In this document: positions 1 through 5,246 of the stretch, piece by piece
How positions within the stretch are numbered: the stretch's first letter is position 1
How the letters are laid out: each line of letters starts with the position of its first letter
Assembly (NCBI GenBank): GCA_002431945.1
Contig: DJET01000027.1
Span: 736 to 9,614 of the forward strand
Reading direction: 5' to 3'
Length of the DNA: 8,879 nucleotides
Source: Ruminococcaceae bacterium UBA5891
GTDB lineage: Bacteria > Bacillota > Clostridia > Oscillospirales > Acutalibacteraceae
Notes under the pieces: model-generated
Seen by the model: the letters and a program-made list of their open reading frames with translations, nothing else
What the model was told of the DNA's origin: nothing
The model's database searches: none
Program-made: the position numbers and the translations under genes

Positions 1-1
1 C

Positions 2-604
2 GAAGTACATCTTACTCACCTTACAAATTTGCTTTATGTTGCTTCTAAAGGTCGTTACTCCAAAGACAAAGCTATTCAAATCCGTGAAGCTGCAAGAAAT
101 TCCATCGGTGTATATATGCCTGCTAAAGCCTTGGAACTCAAGCACACCATTAAACTCATTAAAGAATTTAATAACGAGATTGCTGAAATCGAATCCGAAA
201 TTCAATCCATAATGGATAAGATTGATTCACCTATTACAACTATTCCGGGCATTAGCCTGCGCATGGGTGCAATGATTATTGCTGAGATTGGCGATTTTAA
301 CAACTTTGATTCGCCTGATAAAATTTTAGCTTTTGCAGGTCTTTCACCGTCGACTTACCAATCCGGGCAGCTTAACAACTGCTATGCCCACATGGAAAAG
401 CGCGGTTCCCGTTATTTGCGATACGCTCTTTTTAACGCCGCAAAGTTTGTTTGCTATTGGAATTCTTTATTCGCCGATTATCTTGCCAAAAAGCGTTCCG
501 AGGGTAAACATTACAATGTTGCAATCTCACACGCTGCCAAAAAGTTAGTCCGCCTTATTTTTGCTTTGCAAAAGTCCGGACAGGCTTACATGCCTAAACT
601 TTAA
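2..604 (+). CDS. IS110-family transposase (recombinase), C-terminal half, 5' end outside window
   Basis: The reading frame is open from the window edge, so the start is not visible; about 200 residues are seen of a family that usually runs about 400. The visible part begins with a Lys/Glu-rich helical stretch, probably a coiled coil (from LELKHTIKLI to IQSIMDKI). The Transposase_20-type domain follows: TTIPGISLRMGAMIIAEIG, then AGLSPSTYQSG, then KRGSRYLRYALFNAA. The Ser in YQSG (codon 362-364) sits where I would expect the conserved catalytic serine of IS110 recombinases; this is inferred from the motif, not aligned. IS110 enzymes pair this domain with an N-terminal RuvC-like DEDD domain, which would lie upstream. 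An internal TTG at 29 is in frame but is not a real start, because the frame and family similarity continue upstream. Codon use (ATT for Ile, CTT and TTT common) differs from the ATA-rich neighbours, fitting mobile DNA. No frameshift is visible in the part present. Confidence 0.93.
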   Translation, partial: EVHLTHLTNLLYVASKGRYSKDKAIQIREAARNSIGVYMPAKALELKHTIKLIKEFNNEIAEIESEIQSIMDKIDSPITTIPGISLRMGAMIIAEIGDFNNFDSPDKILAFAGLSPSTYQSGQLNNCYAHMEKRGSRYLRYALFNAAKFVCYWNSLFADYLAKKRSEGKHYNVAISHAAKKLVRLIFALQKSGQAYMPKL

Positions 605-626
605 TTTCTCTAATTGTTTGAAATTC

Positions 627-641
627 GGCGTCTTTGACGCC
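627..641 (+). terminator. Short perfect hairpin after the transposase, possible terminator or part of an IS-encoded RNA
   Basis: GGCGTC (627-632) and GACGCC (636-641) form a perfect 6-bp stem with a TTT loop, 22 nt after the transposase stop. The following TGTTTCGTT is only moderately T-rich, with a stronger T run at about 656-661. It may be a weak terminator for the transposase. If the element belongs to the IS1111 subgroup, whose bridge RNA lies 3' of the recombinase, it could instead be one arm of that RNA. The sequence does not decide between them. Confidence 0.4.
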
Positions 642-719
642 TGTTTCGTTATGCCTTTTTTACCGTCCTAAAATTTTTTCATCAGCCCCTCTTTTTAGAC
701 TTGACTTTTAATAGTTAGT

Positions 720-739
720 CTTTCTGTCATTACAGAAAG
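720..739. repeat. 7-bp inverted repeat at the IS/repeat junction
   Basis: CTTTCTG (720-726) and CAGAAAG (733-739) are perfect inverted repeats around a 6-nt spacer TCATTA. The site sits at the apparent junction between the IS tail and the GC-richer repeat element, so it may belong to either or mark the insertion site. Confidence 0.6.
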
Positions 740-831
740 GAAGTGCCCGCGCGGCACGAGCGCAAGAGGATTTTTGTGTTTATTAAAAAGAAAACGGATT
801 GCCGCAGTCGCTTTGCTCCTTCGCAATGACG
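725..831. repeat. Short dispersed-repeat-like element with imperfect inverted ends
   Basis: The ends are TGTCATT (725-731) and AATGACG (825-831), a 6-of-7 inverted match. Read on the minus strand the right end begins CGTCATTGCGAAGGAGC, which resembles the non-coding CATTGCGAG-type repeats common in Clostridia genomes; that resemblance is from memory. The interior holds a hairpin, GTGCC (743-747) with GGCAC (753-757), followed by CGCAAGAG (761-768). The same ordered words, TGTCATTnC then GGCAC then CGCAAGAG, recur at 8759-8877 on the same strand. No open frame is credible here. It may be a REP/MITE-like unit, possibly non-autonomous. Confidence 0.5.
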
Positions 832-871
832 AGGAGTACGGGCATATTTAAACACCCGCAAGCGCAATATA

Positions 872-1096
872 TTATTTTTTAGGATATTCAAGGTTCTGTG
901 GTAAATCCAGTATATAATTTGATGATACATTATAAAATTTGCATAGCGCAACCAATTCCCGTACCGAAAGCTCTTTTAAGCCTGCCTCGTATTTTTCGTA
1001 ACTGCTTTGGCTGGTTTTTAACAGCTCGGCAATATATAATGTTGAAACGCCCTTTTCTTCCCTGAGCTCTTTTATGATTTCATTATATCTTTTCAT
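872..1096 (-). CDS. Small XRE-family helix-turn-helix transcriptional regulator
   Basis: This 74-residue protein is almost only an HTH_3/XRE domain. Helix 1 covers roughly residues 3-15 (RYNEIIKELREEK), and the helix-turn-helix covers about 18-38 (STLYIAELLKTSQSSYEKYEAG). Two more helices run to about residue 63 (LSVRELVALCKFYNVSSNYIL). It has no sensor or oligomerisation domain beyond this, like phage- and stress-type mini-repressors. The ATG is preceded by AAGGAG (1104-1109) at 7 nt, which supports the start. It is monocistronic: downstream is the repeat element, and upstream (in its own direction) are its promoter, a perfect palindrome and the terminator of the lepA operon. It probably binds DNA as a dimer, and the palindrome at 1156-1183 is a natural candidate site for autoregulation, though this is inference. 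Its targets are not evident from context. Confidence 0.88.
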   Translation of the reverse strand: MKRYNEIIKELREEKGVSTLYIAELLKTSQSSYEKYEAGLKELSVRELVALCKFYNVSSNYILDLPQNLEYPKK

Positions 1097-1127
1097 AAAA
1101 CCACTCCTTATTTCCCTGTTTTATATG

Positions 1128-1156
1128 ATTATATCATAAGTTATTTCATTCTGTTT
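1128..1156 (-). promoter_or_regulatory. Promoter of the XRE regulator gene (extended -10)
   Basis: On the minus strand TATAAT (1133-1128) is preceded by TGA, giving an extended -10 TGATATAAT. At a 17-nt spacing the -35 position (1156-1151) reads AAACAG, a poor match, so the extended -10 or an activator would have to compensate. The expected transcription start is near 1121, giving a leader of about 25 nt containing the AAGGAG site. Confidence 0.65.
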
Positions 1157-1183
1157 ATTTTAGGTCACTATAGACCTAAAATA
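1156..1183. promoter_or_regulatory. Perfect 11-bp inverted repeat, candidate operator
   Basis: TATTTTAGGTC (1156-1166) is followed by a 6-nt spacer ACTATA and its exact complement GACCTAAAATA (1173-1183). The dyad abuts the weak -35 region of the XRE gene, with its centre near -48 relative to the predicted start. There is no T tract beyond either arm, so it is not a convincing terminator. Position and symmetry fit a dimeric regulator site, possibly for the adjacent XRE protein. Confidence 0.6.
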
Positions 1184-1187
1184 TGCG

Positions 1188-1219
1188 AAAAACTGCTCCG
1201 CGATAATGCAGAGCAGTTT
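1188..1219 (-). terminator. Rho-independent terminator of the lepA-carboxypeptidase-cyclase operon
   Basis: Read on the minus strand, AAACTGCTCTGC pairs with GCGGAGCAGTTT around the loop ATTATC. This is a 12-bp stem with one T-G wobble (an A-C mismatch on the plus strand), continuing into a run of five T before CGC. The stem lies about 70 nt after the stop of the diguanylate cyclase gene, in the right orientation to end that operon. Confidence 0.8.
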
Positions 1220-1256
1220 ACTGACTGTTATAAGGATAATTTGAAGATTATTTTAT

Positions 1257-1291
1257 AATTACGAATTACGCATTCCGCATTCCGAATTATA
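1257..1291. repeat. Tandem array of five 7-bp units
   Basis: The array reads as two copies of AATTACG, then two of CATTCCG, then a degenerate AATTATA, all in register, with a loose consensus of NATTNCG. The flanks TTATAATT (1253-1260) and AATTATAA (1285-1292) are also inverted repeats of each other. The stop codon of the diguanylate cyclase gene (1287-1289) lies inside the last unit, so the array begins at the very end of that gene. Confidence 0.7.
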
Positions 1292-2441
1292 AATTGTTTT
1301 CCTTTTTCCGCGCCTCTTTAATTTTATACATATCGTTATCGGCGCGCGCTATAAGGTCGGGGATACTGTCGTTCTCGCCCAAATACTTTTCACTGCCTAT
1401 GCTGAGCGTAACGGGATATTTTCCGCCGGCAAGCAGGTCTCTTTCGTCCATACAGGCGTCGAATTCACGCTTCAGCGCGGCTTTATCGGTGTTTTTGGTA
1501 ATAATTTGTGCTATAACAAATTCGTCGCCGCCGTAACGGCCGCAGCAGGCGTTCGTTTTAATTGCATATTTTTTAAGCGCCGCGGCGATCTCGGTTAAAA
1601 TGCGGTCGCCCTCGTTATGACCGAACGTATCGTTAATTTCTTTAAAGCTGTCCACGTCAATAAACATAAAATACAGCTCTTCGCCGCGCTTAAGCGATTT
1701 TGTAAAGCTTACAAGTCTTTCCAAAAGCTCGTGGCGGTTAGGTATCCTTGTCAGCGGATCGGACACTATAAGCCCCTCAAGCAGATTTATATACGCCATT
1801 AAAAACGATACCACTATCCCCACCGATAAAACGGGAAGATTTTGGAACATTATTTGAATTATACCGCATATAAGCGGCGGAATAACAAATGCGGAAAGCA
1901 GCAGAAATTCGTTTTTTCGGGAATAATACCTTTTTTCAAACGACCGCGCAAAGCATTTGACCGAGGAAACAAGAATATACCAATAGGAAAGAACCTGCTG
2001 CATATAATAAAGCGGTCCGCGGTGGTAAACCCCGTTTTTATCGAAATAGAAAAGGCAGCCGTTAAAATAAGATATTATAAGCAGCACGGCAAGCAAAACG
2101 ATCGGGAATGAATAAAACAGAAAATCCTTTATACTTTTGTGCTTTATCCTGCGGTGCTCGCTTTCGGTATATAAAAACCAGCAAAACGCCGAACAGCCGA
2201 AGGATATAAAATACCAAAAATCAATAAGCCACATTAAAAAGGGCGGTATATTCCAGGTTCCCGTAATGCCCATATTCCACAAAAAGTCAAGCGCGTTTGC
2301 CGCCGCCGCCAAAAGCACGGAGGTAATAAAAACCTTAAATTTTACCGATTTATCAAGGCCTAAAAGCGAGGCTCTTACTGCAATAACAAGCATTAAAACA
2401 ACACAAAGTATGTTTATTTCAGAATAAAGCAGCGCTGCCAT
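1287..2441 (-). CDS. Membrane-bound diguanylate cyclase (N-terminal multi-pass domain plus GGDEF domain)
   Basis: It is predicted to make cyclic di-GMP from two GTP at the cytoplasmic membrane. Residues 1 to about 222 hold six or seven hydrophobic segments (approximately 8-28, 34-54, 66-91, 108-125, 148-164, 177-200 and 202-222) with no recognisable sensor motif. The GGDEF domain follows from about residue 227: SDPLTRIPNRHEL, FIDVDSFKEINDTFGH (metal-binding Asp near 262, substrate Asn near 270), GRYGGDEF with intact GGDEF at 304-308, and PVTLSIGS. The catalytic motif is complete, so activity is likely. The inhibitory I-site is absent: the RxxD position (295-298) reads KTNA. The ATG is preceded by AAAGGAG at about 11 nt, slightly long. 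It is the last gene of the lepA operon, 30 nt after the carboxypeptidase gene. No EAL domain is fused. What the membrane part senses is unknown. Confidence 0.92.
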   Translation of the reverse strand: MAALLYSEINILCVVLMLVIAVRASLLGLDKSVKFKVFITSVLLAAAANALDFLWNMGITGTWNIPPFLMWLIDFWYFISFGCSAFCWFLYTESEHRRIKHKSIKDFLFYSFPIVLLAVLLIISYFNGCLFYFDKNGVYHRGPLYYMQQVLSYWYILVSSVKCFARSFEKRYYSRKNEFLLLSAFVIPPLICGIIQIMFQNLPVLSVGIVVSFLMAYINLLEGLIVSDPLTRIPNRHELLERLVSFTKSLKRGEELYFMFIDVDSFKEINDTFGHNEGDRILTEIAAALKKYAIKTNACCGRYGGDEFVIAQIITKNTDKAALKREFDACMDERDLLAGGKYPVTLSIGSEKYLGENDSIPDLIARADNDMYKIKEARKKENNL

Positions 2442-2471
2442 TTTAAAAATTTCTCCTTTCCGACGGAGGTC

Positions 2472-3299
2472 TTACTTATTTTTTAAATATTCAACATATT
2501 CTTCAAGGCACATATTAAGGCGCTTCATTTCCTTGGCATTGTTTATGCCCACAAAGCGGTAATGCCACGATTCGTAAATAATGCCCGTAATATCCTGCTT
2601 ATCCTTAGGAAAGCGCAGCACAAAGCCGTATTCCGCCGCATTTTCCTGCATCCAGGTAAACATAGGCGTGTTTTCAAAGCTGTCCTCGGCAATGTTGAAA
2701 TCCGCCGAAAAGCCGGTGTTGTGCTCGCTTCTGCCGGGGCGCGTTACAACGGTAGCCGCCTTGTCCTCGGCCTCCGCCTGCGAAAGCCCCGCGTTAAGCT
2801 CGCGCTTGACCTGATTTTCATAAAGCATTTTCTGCGTATCGTAAGAGCGGTAGGGCGAGCGGACATAAAGCCAGTTTTTCGGGTCCTGCTCGGTAGCTCT
2901 CTGCGCGTCTATCATAGCCTGCATATAGGTCCAAACGTCTTTATCTATTTGGTTAAGCATACCGTTTATATATTTTGTGGGTATGGTTGTTAAATTCCCC
3001 TCGTAATCATAATTATCGGGCAGGGGGGTTTTATCGTTCACAAGGGTTAAAATTTCAAATTTTGCGTCAAGCCCGCCTATTCCCGTATCGGGGTAGCTTG
3101 GGGTATCGTCCGAGCTTACGTCTTCGGAGGATACGGGCGCGCCGGAGGACGAGCTGTCCTTCGGCTCTTCTTCCTTCTTGCCGAGCACCGCCTTTACCGT
3201 AAACGCGATAAGCGCGGCAAGGGCTATAAGTATTGCCGCGCAGCAGCACAAAAATATTCTTCTTTTAATTATTGCCTTGCGTCTTTGTTCTCTTGTCAT
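2472..3299 (-). CDS. Membrane-anchored D-Ala-D-Ala carboxypeptidase, VanY/peptidase M15B family
   Basis: This family removes the terminal D-Ala from peptidoglycan stem peptides outside the membrane, using zinc. The 275-residue protein has a basic N-terminus, one transmembrane helix at about 14-37 (with a CCC run, no lipobox), a Ser/Asp/Pro-rich linker at about 43-72, and a catalytic domain from about 90. Family motifs are intact: SPYRSYDTQ (148-156), PGRSEHNTGFSAD (188-200; zinc ligands His193 and Asp200) and ESWHYRFVG (243-251; Glu243 catalytic, His246 zinc). It therefore looks active and faces outward as a type II membrane protein. The ATG start is supported by AGGTG (3305-3309) at 5 nt, which overlaps the lepA stop codon and suggests translational coupling. 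No vanA/vanB-type resistance genes or VanRS regulators lie nearby, so a housekeeping wall-trimming role is more likely than glycopeptide resistance. Confidence 0.92.
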   Translation of the reverse strand: MTREQRRKAIIKRRIFLCCCAAILIALAALIAFTVKAVLGKKEEEPKDSSSSGAPVSSEDVSSDDTPSYPDTGIGGLDAKFEILTLVNDKTPLPDNYDYEGNLTTIPTKYINGMLNQIDKDVWTYMQAMIDAQRATEQDPKNWLYVRSPYRSYDTQKMLYENQVKRELNAGLSQAEAEDKAATVVTRPGRSEHNTGFSADFNIAEDSFENTPMFTWMQENAAEYGFVLRFPKDKQDITGIIYESWHYRFVGINNAKEMKRLNMCLEEYVEYLKNK

Positions 3300-3304
3300 A
3301 ATTT

Positions 3305-3309
3305 CACCT
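3305..3309 (-). promoter_or_regulatory. Ribosome binding site of the carboxypeptidase gene overlapping the lepA stop codon
   Basis: AGGTG on the minus strand shares bases with the lepA TAG stop (3308-3310) and lies 5 nt before the ATG at 3299. Ribosomes ending lepA would be placed directly at this site, so the two proteins are probably made in linked amounts. Confidence 0.6.
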
Positions 3310-5113
3310 ATTCGTCAAGCTTTAAAACAGCCATAAACGCCTCTTGCGGAACCTCTACCGAGCCTAAGCGGCGCATACGCTTTTTGCCCTCTTTTTGCTT
3401 TTCAAGCAGCTTTTTCTTACGCGATATATCGCCGCCGTAGCATTTTGCAAGCACGTCCTTTCTCAGCGCCTTAACGGTTTCCCTTGCAATTATCTTGCCC
3501 GAAACCGCAACCTGTATCGGCACCTCGAAAAGCTGGCGCGGAATGTAATCCTTAAGCTTTTCCGCAATTCTGCGCGCGCGCGCATAGGCGTTATCGGAAT
3601 GAACTATAAACGAAAGCGCGTCTACCACGTCGCCCGCAAGCATAACGTCAAGCTTAACAAGCTTTGATTTTTCGTAGCCCTTTGCCTCGTAATCGTAGCT
3701 GGCGTAGCCCTTTGTACGGGATTTAAGCGCGTCGAAAAAGTCGTATACTATCTCGCCTGTCGGCAATATATAATGTATATCCACGCGGTCGCCCATATAT
3801 TTCATATCGGTGTAAACGCCGCGGCGTTCCTCGCACAGCTGCATAATGCTGCCCACATATTCGCTCGGACTGTAAATATGCACGTCCGCAACCGGCTCTA
3901 ACGCCTCGGCTATAACCGCGGGGTCGGGGTAATTTGTGGGGTTATCCACCGTTACGGTCTCGCCGTTTGTTAAAAGGAACTTGTATTCAACGCTCGGTGC
4001 GGTGGTTACAAGGTCAAGGTTATATTCGCGCTCAAGCCGTTCCTCGATTATTTCCATATGCAAAAGCCCTAAAAATCCGCAGCGGAAGCCGAATCCCAGC
4101 GCCTTTGAGCTTTCGGGCTCGAAAAGGAGCGACGCGTCGTTAAGGCTCAGCTTTTCAAGCGCCTCGCGAAGGTCGGGGTACTTAGCGCCGTCCGCCGGGT
4201 AAATTCCGCAGAAAACAACGGGGTTTACCTTTCGGTAGCCCTCAAGCGGTTTTTCCGCGGGATTATCGGAAAGGGTTACGGTGTCGCCCACGCGCGCCTC
4301 GTTCACGGTTTTTATAGACGCGGTAAGATAGCCTACCTCGCCTGCCTCAAGCAGGTCGCACGGCTCCATTGAGGTGGCGCGCTTTCTGCCTATTTCCACC
4401 GTTTCAAAATCGGAGTTTGTCGCCATCATTCTTATTTTATCGCCGGTTTTAAGCTTGCCGCTCATAACGCGGAAGAAAACCACAACGCCCTTGTACGGGT
4501 CGTAATACGAATCGAATACAAGCGCGGTAAGCGGCGCGTTTTTATCCCCCTTGGGCGCGGGAATGTCGGTTATAATGCGCTCAAGCACCTCTTCCACGTT
4601 AAGCCCCGTTTTGGCGGATATCATAGGCGCGTCCTCGGCAGGGATTCCTATAACGTCCTCAATTTCCTTTTTAACGCGTTCGGGCTCGGCAGAGGGCAGG
4701 TCTATTTTGTTTATAACCGGCAAAAGCTCCAGCCCGTGGTCAACAGCCAAATATGTGTTTGCAAGGGTTTGCGCCTCTATTCCCTGCGAGGCGTCCACTA
4801 TAAGCACGGCGCCCTCGCACGCCGCAAGCGAACGCGAAACCTCGTAGTTAAAGTCTACGTGGCCGGGGGTGTCTATTAAATTAAGCTCGTACTCCTTGCC
4901 GTCCTTTGCGGTATAGTAAAGGGTTACCGCGTGCGCCTTTATGGTAATTCCGCGCTCGCGCTCTAAGTCCATACTGTCGAGTATCTGCTCTTCCATATCG
5001 CGCTTTGCAACCGATTGCGTAAGCTCCAAAAACCTGTCTGCAAGGGTGGACTTGCCGTGGTCTATATGCGCTACAATGCAAAAATTTCTTATGTTTTCAA
5101 GTGGAAAGGACAA
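3308..5113 (-). CDS. lepA: Elongation factor 4 (LepA), ribosome-associated GTPase
   Basis: LepA binds the ribosome, hydrolyses GTP and acts on stalled or mistranslocated complexes or initiation; its precise role in cells is still debated. The 601 residues match the usual length of about 600. GTPase motifs are all present: AHIDHGKST (15-23, G1), RGIT (54-57, G2), DTPGH (81-85, G3), NKID (135-138, G4) and SAKTG (166-170, G5). The EF-G-like domains and the LepA-specific C-terminal domain follow, with the conserved CYGGDISRKKKLLEKQKEGK segment and the VEVPQEAF ending. Translation begins at TTG (5113-5111): it is preceded by AAGGAG at 7 nt, and the residues before IRNF match the family start, whereas the next in-frame Met is residue 40, inside the GTPase domain. 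It heads an operon with the carboxypeptidase and cyclase genes rather than the hemN/hrcA neighbours familiar from many Firmicutes. Confidence 0.99.
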   Translation of the reverse strand: MSFPLENIRNFCIVAHIDHGKSTLADRFLELTQSVAKRDMEEQILDSMDLERERGITIKAHAVTLYYTAKDGKEYELNLIDTPGHVDFNYEVSRSLAACEGAVLIVDASQGIEAQTLANTYLAVDHGLELLPVINKIDLPSAEPERVKKEIEDVIGIPAEDAPMISAKTGLNVEEVLERIITDIPAPKGDKNAPLTALVFDSYYDPYKGVVVFFRVMSGKLKTGDKIRMMATNSDFETVEIGRKRATSMEPCDLLEAGEVGYLTASIKTVNEARVGDTVTLSDNPAEKPLEGYRKVNPVVFCGIYPADGAKYPDLREALEKLSLNDASLLFEPESSKALGFGFRCGFLGLLHMEIIEERLEREYNLDLVTTAPSVEYKFLLTNGETVTVDNPTNYPDPAVIAEALEPVADVHIYSPSEYVGSIMQLCEERRGVYTDMKYMGDRVDIHYILPTGEIVYDFFDALKSRTKGYASYDYEAKGYEKSKLVKLDVMLAGDVVDALSFIVHSDNAYARARRIAEKLKDYIPRQLFEVPIQVAVSGKIIARETVKALRKDVLAKCYGGDISRKKKLLEKQKEGKKRMRRLGSVEVPQEAFMAVLKLDE

Positions 5114-5120
5114 TTTTTTT

Positions 5121-5126
5121 CTCCTT
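5121..5126 (-). promoter_or_regulatory. Ribosome binding site that fixes the TTG start of lepA
   Basis: AAGGAG lies 7 nt (all A) before the TTG at 5113. No ATG is in frame nearby, and the family N-terminus begins here, so the strong site explains use of the weaker start codon. Confidence 0.8.
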
Positions 5127-5146
5127 ATGCTATTATTTCATTCTAT

Positions 5147-5175
5147 ATTATAATACTAATAGTAAAAATTTGCAA
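5147..5175 (-). promoter_or_regulatory. Sigma-A-type promoter of the lepA operon
   Basis: On the minus strand TTGCAA (5175-5170) and TATAAT (5152-5147) are separated by exactly 17 nt. The predicted start near 5140 leaves a leader of about 27 nt holding the AAGGAG site. This should drive lepA, the carboxypeptidase and the cyclase. No operator or leader structure is evident, which fits constitutive expression. Confidence 0.8.
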
Positions 5176-5191
5176 TTATATTTTATATAAC

Positions 5192-5220
5192 TTGATTATA
5201 AGCGCTTTTAGTGTTATTAT
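5192..5220 (+). promoter_or_regulatory. Sigma-A-type promoter of the ABC exporter operon
   Basis: TTGATT (5192-5197) and TATTAT (5215-5220) are 17 nt apart, with TG at 5212-5213 giving an extended -10. The predicted start is near 5227, leaving a short leader of about 20 nt with AAGGAAG before the ATG. An 8-bp palindrome AAGCGCTT (5200-5207) lies in the spacer and could bind a regulator or be chance. The promoter is divergent from the lepA promoter, with -35 boxes about 17 nt apart, so a bound protein could affect both. Confidence 0.75.
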
Positions 5221-5246
5221 TTAAAGGATAAAAAAGGAAGTGCGAT

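Larger units (their letters stand above)
1..719 (+). mobile_element. Right-hand portion of an IS110-family insertion sequence (right boundary uncertain)
   Basis: The element is inferred from the transposase plus the non-coding tail after its stop codon. IS110 elements typically lack classical terminal inverted repeats and make no large target duplication, so the right end cannot be fixed by eye. I placed it just before the inverted repeat at 720-739, where AT-rich DNA gives way to a GC-richer repeat that resembles sequence elsewhere in the window. The left end, and any bridge RNA encoded 5' of the transposase, lie outside the window. Confidence 0.55.
605..871. other. Gene-free stretch between transposase and XRE gene
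   Basis: I find no credible gene here. The stretch contains the IS tail with its hairpin (627-641), the inverted repeat 720-739, the repeat-like element 725-831 and a short AT-rich run to the XRE stop codon. The minus-strand frame covering 730-951 is not accepted, because it overlaps the XRE gene and the repeat. Confidence 0.7.

Noticed and set aside
720..860. CRISPR-like repeats
   Set aside because: There are no regularly spaced identical direct repeats with unique spacers and no cas genes; the repeats here are dyads.
730..951. Open frame of 73 codons on the minus strand
   Set aside because: It overlaps the XRE gene in another frame and runs through the repeat element. The protein has no family-like pattern.
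1228..1257. Possible second terminator around ATAAT...ATTAT
   Set aside because: The stem is only 5 AT pairs with a weak T run. The 12-bp stem at 1190-1219 is far better.
2442..2471. Hairpin hiding the ribosome binding site of the cyclase gene (CTCC with GGAG)
   Set aside because: Only 4 base pairs can form, too weak to claim regulation.
2562..2993. 143-codon plus-strand frame
   Set aside because: It lies wholly antisense to the carboxypeptidase, whose motifs are intact. It has no family resemblance, so I take it as a shadow frame.
2472..3299. Glycopeptide resistance (vanY) cluster
   Set aside because: The enzyme family matches, but no vanH/A/X ligase genes or VanRS-type regulators are present and the gene is tied to lepA.
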